Shown here piece by piece: positions 55,025 through 64,000 of a stretch of DNA of 64,000 nt. This stretch comes from Mauremys mutica (Eukaryota > Chordata > Testudines > Geoemydidae), in assembly GCF_020497125.1 (NCBI RefSeq), contig NC_059079.1, positions 10,497,553 through 10,561,552 on the forward strand, in the 5' to 3' direction. The notes beneath the pieces were generated by a model. It was not told the DNA's origin. It worked only from the letters and a program-made list of their open reading frames with translations, and searched no databases. A program made the translations under genes and the position numbers. Numbering within the stretch: position 1 is the stretch's first letter; the number at the start of each line of letters is the position of its first letter.

Positions 55025-57511
55025 TAATTTCAAAAAGGGGAACTACACAAAAATGAGGAAGTTAGTTAAACTGAAATTAAAAGGTACAGTGCCAAAAGTG
55101 AAATCCCTGCAAGCTGCATGGAAACTTTTTAAAGACACCATAATAGAGGCTCAACTTAAATGTATACCCCAAATTAAAAAACATAGTAAGAGAACCAAAA
55201 AAGTGCCACTGTGGCTAAACAACAAAGTAAAAGAAGCAGTGAGAGGCAAAAAGGCATCCTTTAAAAAGTAGAAGTTAAATCCTAGTGAGGAAAATAGAAA
55301 GGAGCTTAAACTCTGGCAAATGAAGTATAAAAATATAATTAGGAAGGCCAGAAAAGAATTTGAAGAAGAACTAGCCAAAGACTCAAAAAGTAATAGCAAA
55401 TTTTTTTTTTAAGTACATCAGAAGCAGGAAGCCTGCTAAACAACCAGTGGGGCCACTGGATGATGGAGATGCTAAAGGAGCACTCAAGGATGATAAGGCC
55501 ATTGAGGAGAATCTAAATGAATTCTTTGCATTGGTCTTCATGGGTGAGGATGTGAGGGAGATTCCCAAACCTCAACCATTCTTTTTAGGTGACAAATCTG
55601 ATGAACTGTCCCACATTGAGGTGTCATTAGAGGAGGTTTTGGAACAACTTGATAAACAGTAATAAGTCACCAGGACCAGATGGTATTCATCCAAGAGTTC
55701 CGAAGGAACTCAAATGTGAAATTGCAGAACTACTAACTGTAGTCTGTAACCTATCATTTAAGTCAGCTTCTGTACCAAATGACTGGAAGATGGCTAATGT
55801 GATGCCAATTTTTAAAAAGGGCTCCAGACATGATCCCGTCAATTACAGGCCAGTAAGCCTAACTTCAGTACTGGGCAATCTGGTTGAAACTATAGTAAAG
55901 AACAGAATTATCAGAGACATTAGATGAACATAATTTGTTGAGGAAGAGTCAACATGGTTTTTTATAAAGTGAAATCATGCCTTACCAATCTACTAGAATT
56001 CTTTGAGGAGGTCAACAAGCATGTGGACAAGGGGGATCCAGTGGATATAGTGTACTTAGATTTTCAGAAAGCCTTTGACGAGGTCCCTCACCAAAGGCTC
56101 TTAAGTAAAGTAAGCTGTCATGGGATAAGAGGGAAGGTCCATTCTTGGATAGGTAACTCTTGGTGGGGAGGAATAGCTCAGTGGTTTGAGCATTGGCCTG
56201 CTAAACCCAGGGTTGTGAGTTCAATCCTTGAGGGGGCCACCTAGGGATCTGGGGCAAAAATCAGTACTTGGTCCTGCTAGTGAGGGCAGGGGGCTGGACT
56301 TGATGACCTTTCAGGGTCCCTTCCAGTTCTATGAGATAGGTATATATATCCATATATTATTATTTTATATTATAACTGGTTAAAAGACAGGAAACAAAGG
56401 GTAGGAATAAATGGTCAGTTTTCAGAATGGAGAGAGGTAAATAGTGGGGTCCACCAGTGGTCTGTACTGGGACCAGTCCTATTCAACATATTCATAAATG
56501 GTCTGGAAAAAGGGGTAAACAGTGAGGTGGCAAAATTTGCAAATGATACAAAACTAATCAAGATAGTTAAATCCAAAGCAGATTGTGAAGAGCTATAAAG
56601 GGATCTCACAAAACTGGGCGACTGGGCAACAAAATGGCAGATGAAATTCAATGTTGATGCAAAGTAATGCATATTGGAAAACATAATCCCAACAATACAT
56701 ATAAATGATGGATTCTAAAGTTGCTGTTACTACTCAAGACAGAGATCTTGGAGTCATTATGGATAGTTCTCTGAAAACATCCACTCAGTGTGCAGCAGTA
56801 GTCAAAAAAGCAAACAGAATGTTGGGACTCATTAAGAAAGGGATAGATAATAAGAGAGAAAATATCATATTGCCTCTATATAAATCCATGGTATGCCCAC
56901 ATTTTGAATACTGTATGCAGATGTGGTCGCCCCATCTCAAAAAAGATATATTGGAATTGGAAAAGGTTCAGAAAAGGGCAACAAAAATGATTAGGGGTAT
57001 GGAACGGCTTCCATTTGAGGAGAGATTAATAAAACTGGGACTTTTCAGCTTGGAAAAGAGATGACTAAGGGGATATGATAGAGGTCTATAAAATCATGAC
57101 CTGTGTGGCGAAAATAAATAAGGAAGTGTTATTTACTCCTTCTCATAACACAAGAACTAGGGGTCACCAAATGAAATGAATAGGCAACAGGTTTAAAACA
57201 AACAAAAGAAAGTATTTCTTCACACAGCGCACGGTCAACCTGTGGAACTCTTTGCCACAGGATGTTGTGAAGCCAAGACTATAACAGAGTTCAAAAAGGA
57301 ACTAGATAAATTCATGGAGAATAGATCCATCCATTGCGTTCATAGCCTCTGTTTGCAAGAAGCTGAGAATGAGCGACAGGAAATGGATCACTACATGATT
57401 ACCTGTTCTGTTCATTCCCTCTGGGGCACCTGGCATTGGTTGGCCACTGTTGTAAGGCTGGATACTGAGCTAGATGGACCTTTGGTCTGACCCAGTATGT
57501 CTGTTCTTATT
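55025..57511 (+). mobile_element. CR1-clade LINE, most of ORF2 with 3' end
   Basis: + strand encodes, in order, the linker after the endonuclease (YTKMRKLVKLKLKGTVPKVK), NKSPGPDGIHPRVPKELKCE, VMPIFKKGSRHDPVNYRPVS, VDIVYLDFQKAFDEVPHQRL, then after a nested SINE SVLGPVLFNIFINGLEKGVN and AKFANDTKL, and PLYKSMVCPHFEYCMQMWSP. The usual FADD box reads FAND, a catalytic Asp lost. Stops and frameshifts occur. The 3' end CTAGATGGACCTTTGGTCTG matches turtle CR1-like LINE tails. Confidence 0.9.
56165..56382 (+). mobile_element. tRNA-derived SINE nested in CR1 ORF2
   Basis: GGGGAGGAATAGCTCAGTGG head, B-box GAGTTCAATCC, body GGATCTGGGGCAAAAATCAG, tail GGGGGCTGGACTTGATGACC and GATAGGTATATATATCCAT. It splits the CR1 codon series ...SWIGN / WLKDRKQRVG. 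TAACT occurs at 56154-56158 and 56383-56387, a possible short target duplication. Confidence 0.9.
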
Positions 57512-59084
57512 AGAATCTTCTCTATAATATCGAGAACTACCAAAAATATACACATTTTTGGACAACCTGATTTTTGATAATTACTATTTTTTTCAGAATT
57601 TTTAAATAGTGATCGTAAATTACAGAAGTATCTTGATTCTCACTTACACTTGGGTGCCTTTACACCACTCTAGCTGTGAAAAGGAGCCTTAAAGTGAGTC
57701 TAAATGTAATTTACTCAACTCTAAGGCCTCTTAACGCTGTCAGACTGGTGTAAAGGTAAATGAGAGTCAAGTATACAGAAATAGCAGTGAAGCCAATTCC
57801 AGCCCATAACAGTAGAACATTACAATTCTTGTACTGAGTTGCTAATTGCTGAAGACATATTACACAGGAGGACTTAATAATACAGTTAGATAAAGATCAT
57901 GTACATTTAATAATGAACTTCAAAAAGACTGACAAGACACAACAGTGACTAATGTTCATGATATCATGCAGGTGAACATAAATCAATATAAAGTAAATAT
58001 GGTAAAAGTACAAAGACTGCCATATAAGGGCAAATACAATTGTCACAGGATATTAAGTTCAGCCTGATCCCTCCAAGGATATTTTAGGTCAAAAGGTATT
58101 ATGAGAGAAACTTCCATGGTACCTTATTTACTTTTGGAGTCTGATATAAAAATACCAGATTTCAGGAGTTTTAACTATTTTATAATCTATAATTCACAGA
58201 TTATGTAGCACTAACAGAGAGGGGAAGTGGATAGGGTGATCAAGATTGTAGTAAATGATTGTTGTACAGATACACATTTAGCAAAGGTGACCACAGTTTT
58301 GTTCAAAAGTGGAAATAACTAAGTGTGGTGATGAAAAATGATTTTAATATTTGATAGACTACTATTCAGCGTATTGAAACAGAATGTAGATGTGCAGGCT
58401 TATCTTCTGTACAGATTTTTGTTTTTCTGAAAACTCTACAAAGAGCAGTTAGGTAGCTAATTAAGCAGAATTAAAGTGATTTTCCTCTGTGGTTAATACA
58501 TCTTGAAACTTGGTGGACCTATAAATCAATAGTGGCAAGTGATCTTTTTTGCTTCCAGTTGCATGTTGTTAAACATTTGACTTTTACTATCAGATACATT
58601 ATCAGGTCTTCATGGGTTTTATAATGGCGATTGTTCTTTGGCAGTCCCCAAAGCTTAGTCAGTGAATCTAGGAGACCCAGTCTTCATGAGGTAGTTTCCA
58701 GTTTTGCACTTATTTCCCAAATATAAGGAACATCTGTGAATTTCTCAATGGCCTTTGCCATATTTTTGGGGAGTCATTCTGTTTTCCTCTACACAGAAGC
58801 CAAGAGAGCTAATTATAATTGATTACAGGAGTTGTCACAGTAGATAATTGATTCAGATGGAGATGTGGGGCACTGTGCTTGATATAAGTTTACTCTTCAA
58901 GCCTGTTAGGCATTAGCCTTTCTTCCACAGTGATGTATTCTAATAGTCAATCCCTTGCCTTTCCCAAGAACAGACAAACATGCAAAATAAATTGTCCCAT
59001 CTTAAAACAATGTGTCCCAAACTCTTATTTGATATGTTTTATTCTAGCCTTTATTAGGGAAATGTGGTCTATATGAAATTACTA
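57512..59084. other. Non-coding, probably intronic, with one palindromic repeat
   Basis: 57632-57777 has inverted termini (TTGATTCTCACTTACACT and, inverted, TTGACTCTCATTTACC). The rest is unremarkable AT-rich DNA. Confidence 0.45.
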
Positions 59085-60410
59085 TAAGGAGTGTACAACT
59101 GGTCGAAAGATCATACTCAAAGGGCTTGGCTACACTTACAAATTTGCAGCGCTGCAGCAGGGTGTGAAAACACACCCTCTGCAGCGCTGCAAATTGCGGC
59201 GCTACAAAGCGCCAGTGTAGTCAGAGCCCCAGCGCTGGGAGCCGCGCTCCCAGCGCTGTCCGTTATTCCCCACAGGGATGTGGAGTACGGACAGCGCTGG
59301 TGCTTTGACTACACTTAGCGCTTCAAAGCGCTGCCGCGGCAGCGCTGCCGCGGCAGCGCTTTGAAGTGTAAGTGTAGCCAAAGCCAAAGAGTAGTTATCA
59401 AAGGTTCGCTGTCAAACTCGGAGGATGTATCTGGTGGGGTCTCACAGGGGTCAGTCCTGGATCTGGTATTATTCAAGATTTCCATTAATGATTTGGATAA
59501 TGGAGTGGAGAATATGTTTATAAAATTTGCAGATGACCCCAAGCTGAAAGGGTTTGCAAGCATATTGGAGGACTGGATTAAAATTCAAAATGGCCTTGAC
59601 AAATTGGAGAATTGATGTGAAATCACCAAGATGAAATTCAATATAGACAAGTGCAAAATACTTTCCTTAGGAAGGAAAAATCAAATGCACAGCTGTAAAA
59701 TGGGGAATAACTGGCTAGGTGGTAGTACTGCTAAAGAAGATCTGGGAGTTACAGTGGAGCATGATGGAATATGAGTCAACAAGGTGATGCAGTTGTAGAA
59801 AAGGCTAATATATTCTGGGGTTTGTTAACAGGGTTGTTGCATGTAAAATATGGGAGGTAACTGTCCTGCTCTGCTTGGCACTGGTGAGGTCTCAGCTGGA
59901 GGGCTATGTCCAGTTCTGGGAATCACATTTTAGGAAAGATATGGATAAACTGGAGAAAGTCCAGAGGAGAGCAACAAAAAGGATAAAAGGTTTAGAAAAC
60001 TTGACCTATGGGGAAAGGTTAAAAATAATGGGGCATGTTTATTCTTGAGGAAAGAAGGTGGTGTGTGGGGGGTGGGGGATTTCTGATAATATTTAAATAT
60101 GTTAAATATGCTGTGATAAAGAGGATGGTGATCAATTATTTTTTATGTCCACTGTAGGTAGGACAAGAAGTAATGGGCTTAATCTGTAGCAAGTGAGATT
60201 TAGGTTAGATTTTAAGAAAAACTTTCTAACTATAAGGGTAGTTAAACTCTGGAATAGGGCTCCAACGCAGGTTGTGGAATCCATATCACTGGAGGTTTTG
60301 AAGAACCAGTTTTACTGTCAGGAATGGTCTTAGGTTTCCTTGGTCCTGTCTCAGCCCAGGGGGGTGGGCATGATGACTTCCAGCCCTATTTTTCTTGTGA
60401 TTCTATGATT
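59085..60410 (+). mobile_element. CR1-clade LINE 3' half with intact 3' terminus
   Basis: + strand encodes RVVIKGSLSNSEDVSGGVSQ, LVLFKISINDLDNGVENMFI, KFADDPKLKG (FADD box present) and later motifs in shifted frames. It ends with GTGATTCTATGATTAG, the CR1 terminal signature. A MITE at 59123-59385 interrupts it near the left end. Confidence 0.88.
59123..59385. mobile_element. GC-rich palindromic MITE inserted in CR1, TSD AAAG
   Basis: 263 bp. Left GGCTTGGCTACACTTAC, right inverted GGCTTTGGCTACACTTAC. Interior is dense in CAGCGCTG palindromes. AAAG lies on both sides (59119-59122, 59386-59389); removing the element and one AAAG restores the CR1 sequence ACTCAAAGAGTAG. Confidence 0.85.
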
Positions 60411-62676
60411 AGTGTCAAATTTGAAATAATTACTGTCAATTATATATACTCTATTTGCTGATTTAAAAAACAAAATGTAATTTATGTTAATTACATGTTC
60501 TATGGAACTAAATTCAGAAGCATGAATCAAGTTTAAATTAGAAAAGCATGAAATATACTATACATGAGATTTCTGTGTTACTGTATTTCAAACTGGGACA
60601 TGTGTGAAATGCTAGCTTGAATTTAGACTGCATAATGTATTTGGAGAGAGCGTTATCACATCATATCAAGGCCTATAGGTTGGGTTTCAGAGCGAACCAA
60701 AACTGCTCCTTTGTCAGCCAAAAGAGGTTGCATAAGAACTGCATGTAGCTTCCCCCTCCAGCTACATGCTGAAGGCCCTGCCTCCATAGCATTCTGAACA
60801 TGTGTGGGTTTTTTGGCATGAGTATTTTCTGTGTCAAAAAAATAAATTTTCCTCCCTCTGAAGTAGAAAAGGGGTTTGTCTGCAGTGTTGGGCAGTAGGA
60901 TTTCTCCACTACTGTAAGTACTGCCATAGAGTGGGTGTCTTTTACCATCGGGGTTTTGCCCAAGGGCAAGGATTGATAGCGTTGTTTTCATTTTTCTTCT
61001 GCCCTTGCTAGTTTGACTGGGAAGCCATATACAGTGTTTCTTTGAGGCGTCTGCTGTTAGGTATACTTTGCTGCTGCTCTGACATGAGTGAATGTCTTCC
61101 CCTATTGGAGACTCAGTAGGAGACAAGAATGAAAATAGCAGCCTTAAAACAGCATGGGGGAAAAAAATCTACAGGAAAAATGCAAATATGAGTGGAAAAG
61201 TTAGAGGTTCTTTCATTCCTCCTTAATGAGAATTCAGCTTTCCTCTGTCTGCAAAATCACTTAGATGAAGATAGAACTAAATAGAATGAACAGAAGTTCG
61301 TTGGCTTAATCTTTTATAGACAAAGAGAAGAGAGAATACAGGTTACAGTGGCAAACCTGAAACACAACTATCTAATCTTGGGTTACTCCACATTGATTAG
61401 TAGGAGCAATGGAGAATTTTTGAAGATGAAAAATCCAAGGATACTTGGTATTTCTGATGCTGTTGGTGCGGAGGAACCATTAGAAAAGTTTTAATCTCTT
61501 TTAAATTAACTGCATTTAATTCCCTACTTACTGCTCTTAATAAAGTATTTCATAACCCAAATAAAAGATGAAACCATGGGCTCAATTTTTCTGATACTGA
61601 CTCCAGCATAATCTGTGGAGAGGGGGAAGTGGGAAGTCTGATAGATGAAAGGGATCATAGACTTCTTTTCTCAGGAACTTCCAGATCAACACACAACATT
61701 GCTTTCCCTATGTTTTGAGATTTTTATTGCTTGGATTCCAGTTTTCTACATTGTTTCCCAGCAGAGTAAGACTGGAAGAGGTAAAAAAATTGTTGGGGGG
61801 GGTTTGAAATGTAAAGGTTAAAAAATAATTGTTTTGTGATGATGTGAAGGTGTTTTTAGAGTCTCAGTTGTGTACTAAGGCTGTTATGTTTAGTATAGAG
61901 GTATGTGGTTCCAATGATGTTACAGAAAATTCTTTACTTCCAGAACACAAAAATTTCTTCTTAAAATATGGAGCTATGGTAGGTGCTTTTTGAAGCTTTC
62001 TGTACTAATACTGCAAGGGTATTTTACCTGATGGTTTTTTTTTAGTCTAAGTATTTTTTTCTTTCTTAAGTCCCAGTGTTGTTTTTGTTTGGGTATGTAT
62101 GTGTGTGCGTGTTGTGTAGTAGACAGAATTTTAAAAGTATTTCTTTTCCTTTCTGTCTAATCGCATGATTACAGGTTTGAAATGACAATAAAAATATCTT
62201 TAAAATCCCAGCCCATGTTCAGGACGTAGTTTAATGTCCTTTGCCACAGCAGAGATTTTAATGCATATGGTGCAGCTATTACCGCTGTCACATGTCTAAG
62301 ACGTATTGTCAAACCTGCCATTACTTTTGTTTGGAATACGCTAGATAGAAACAGCCCTGTTCTTTATCTCTGCAAAGGATTAATAACTCTTTGATTGTGA
62401 ATTTTAGTGCTCATGAAAGACAACAGACTGACAACAATGAAAACTGAAGTCTTCTATTATCCACAAAGCATAGGTAGAGCCTGTATACCATCAATACAAG
62501 TTTCACTACACAGTTATATCAAGGCTGCATTGGAGAAACCAAATATAGGGGGAGACTCCATTCATTAATTTGCCTTTCCACTGAGACTGACACTTTTGAA
62601 TTTTTTGGTCCTATAGACATAAGTCCACTTGAAATTAGTCTAAGACATCTAGTTCATAGAGAGGCTACTAAAGAAC
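60411..62676. other. Non-coding, probably intronic
   Basis: No gene or well-preserved repeat recognised. The - strand ORF at 60656-61126 is open for 156 codons but shows no domain, codon bias or family match and is probably chance. Confidence 0.35.
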
Positions 62677-62688
62677 CATTATGAAGTA

Positions 62689-62800
62689 CCAGGGGGTAGT
62701 CATGTTAGTCTGTATCCACAAAAAGAACAAGGAGTCCGTTGGCACCTTAAAGACTAACAAATAAATCTGTTAGTCTTTAAGATGCCACCGGACTCCTTGT
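62689..62800. mobile_element. Short retroposed-looking element with hairpin and 12-bp TSD
   Basis: Flanked by an exact CATTATGAAGTA (62677-62688 and 62801-62812). Inside, 62728-62759 and 62768-62799 are inverted complements over 32 nt with two mismatches, leaving an 8-nt loop. Confidence 0.85.
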
Positions 62801-62940
62801 CATTATGAAGTAGTAAACCCTTGTGTTTAACAACCTTGAACTGGTGACCTGAAGGTAAAACACTCTGATTCCAATTATTAGCCTTCTTGGCCATCAGTTA
62901 TCTGAATGCAGGTACCACAGATCAAACCAACTCTAACTAA

Positions 62941-64000
62941 GGGTATGTCTACACTACGAAATTAGGTTGATTTTATAGAAGTCGATTTTTAGAAATCGAT
63001 TTTATACAGTCGATTGCATATGTCCACACTAAGTGCATTAAGTCGGCAGAATGCGTCCTCACTACTGTGGCTAGCATCAACTTTCGGAGCGGTGCACTGT
63101 GGGTAGCTTTCCCACAGTCTCCGCCGTCCATTGGAATTCTGGGTTAAGCTACCATTGCCTGATGGGGCAAAAACATTGTCGCAGGTGGTTTTGGGTACGT
63201 GTCGTCAGTCGCCCCTCCCTCCGTGAAAGCAATGGCAGACAATAGTTTCACGCCTTTTTTCCGTGCAGTCGCCATACCACGGCAAGCGTGCAGCCTGCTC
63301 AGCTCGCCAACACCGCTGTTGTTGTGTCCTGGGTGGTGCTGTCAGCAGACAGTGCAGTTGAACTGCTAACCGTCGTCATATACCACTTCCGCTGCAACTC
63401 TGCTCTGCTGCTATTGTCTCAATAGCGAATTTCTCCGTGTTGTCTGTCATGTGCTCCCGGGTGCGTGTGTTCTTCCTCAGGAAATGTGCGCGGTGCTAAC
63501 CGTTGTCCTCCACCGCTTCCACTACAACTCTGCTCTCCTGGTGCCATGAATCCACCTGGCAGGTCCTCTTGTCATTCTGTATAAATATCTATTCTCGTGG
63601 CATCCGTCGTCATCCACCGTTTCTGCTGCAACTCTGCTTTCCTGCTCTCCTGCAGATGCCATACCACAGCAAGCGTGGAGCCCACTCAGCTCACCGCTGC
63701 TGTTGTGAGCATTGTAAACACCTTGCGCATTATCCTGCAGTATGTGCAGAATCTGCAAAAGCAGGCGAGTAGGCGACGACAGCGCAATGACGATAGTGAT
63801 GAGGACATGGACACAGATTTCTCTCAAAGCACGGGCCCTGGCAGTTTGGACATCATGGTGGTAATGGGGCAGGTTCATGCCGTGGAACGCCGATTCTGGG
63901 CCTGGGAAACAAGCACAGACTGGTGGGACTGCATAGTGTTGCAGGTCTGGGATGATTCCCAGTGGCTGCAAAACTTTTGCAGGCGTAAGGGCACTTTCAG
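62941..64000 (+). mobile_element. PIF/Harbinger-type DNA transposon, left part, runs off window
   Basis: Begins GGGTATGTCTACACTACG after TAA, compatible with the 3-bp target duplication of this superfamily. A + strand frame open to the window end (from about 63675) encodes QKQASRRRQRNDDSDEDMDT and then AVERRFWAWETSTDWWD, LQVWDDSQWLQNFCRRKGTF, which I recognise as the N-terminal region of a Harbinger (DDE_Tnp_4) transposase. The catalytic DDE residues and right terminus would be beyond 64000. The start codon is not clear. Confidence 0.75.
63675..64000 (+). CDS. Harbinger transposase, N-terminal part (partial at window end)
   Basis: Open frame of about 108 codons with no stop to the edge. It has a basic/acidic linker (RRRQRNDDSDEDMDTD) followed by a Trp-rich segment (RRFWAWETSTDWWD, DDSQWLQNF) typical of the region before the DDE domain in vertebrate Harbinger transposases. 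No convincing ATG upstream in this frame; an internal Met at about 63807 is possible. Whether the full ORF is intact cannot be seen here. Confidence 0.6.
   Translation, partial: MEPTQLTAAVVSIVNTLRIILQYVQNLQKQASRRRQRNDDSDEDMDTDFSQSTGPGSLDIMVVMGQVHAVERRFWAWETSTDWWDCIVLQVWDDSQWLQNFCRRKGTF

Noticed and set aside
60656..61126. 156-codon - strand ORF in the presumed ZFYVE9 intron
   Set aside because: No recognisable domain or motif, overlaps another chance frame, and no exon-like boundaries. Kept only as non-coding DNA.
63522..63971. 149-codon - strand ORF at the window end
   Set aside because: It is the antisense shadow of the Harbinger transposase frame on the + strand.

Overview
This window is vertebrate nuclear DNA, most likely from a turtle. 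The only complete gene is BTF3L4, a six-exon gene on the + strand encoding 158 residues. The turtle call is inference. It rests on the repeats: many CR1-clade LINE fragments, tRNA-derived SINEs with CR1-like 3' tails, a decayed DIRS-type retrotransposon, many short hAT and Harbinger-like DNA elements, and a few MIR-type SINEs. None of this is a species-level identification.

Layout. 1-2.5 kb: on the - strand, a probable first coding exon of TXNDC12 or a close paralogue (signal peptide plus Gly-Leu-Gly-Lys-Gly), with presumed intron 1 to its left. 3.55-4.1 kb: a CpG-rich promoter with two ZNF143-type sites, an octamer and a YY1-type site, and the non-coding exon 1 of BTF3L4. 6.3-14.05 kb: the BTF3L4 coding exons, followed by a probable 3' UTR to about 15.7 or 17.7 kb. 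17.7-29.5 kb: gene-poor DNA with SINE and hAT insertions. 29.5-35.3 kb: CR1 pieces around a DIRS-like element with gag-like, RT, RNase H and tyrosine recombinase remnants. 35.3-41 kb: more CR1. 41.5-43.14 kb: a GT-rich tandem array. 43.15-43.9 kb: a second CpG island with a good splice donor, probably the 5' end of ZFYVE9, followed by a second minisatellite. 45-64 kb: probably ZFYVE9 intron 1, filled with CR1, SINEs and small palindromic DNA transposons. The last kilobase is the left end of a PIF/Harbinger element that runs off the window.

The gene order TXNDC12(-) / BTF3L4(+) / ZFYVE9(+) matches the human 1p32.3 order as I know it. That supports the two partial gene calls at the edges of the BTF3L4 locus. 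No rRNA, functional tRNA gene, CRISPR array or bacterial-type operon is present. The most useful observations are the transposon insertions with exact target-site duplications, the nested insertions that date one repeat against another, and the promoter architecture between TXNDC12 and BTF3L4.
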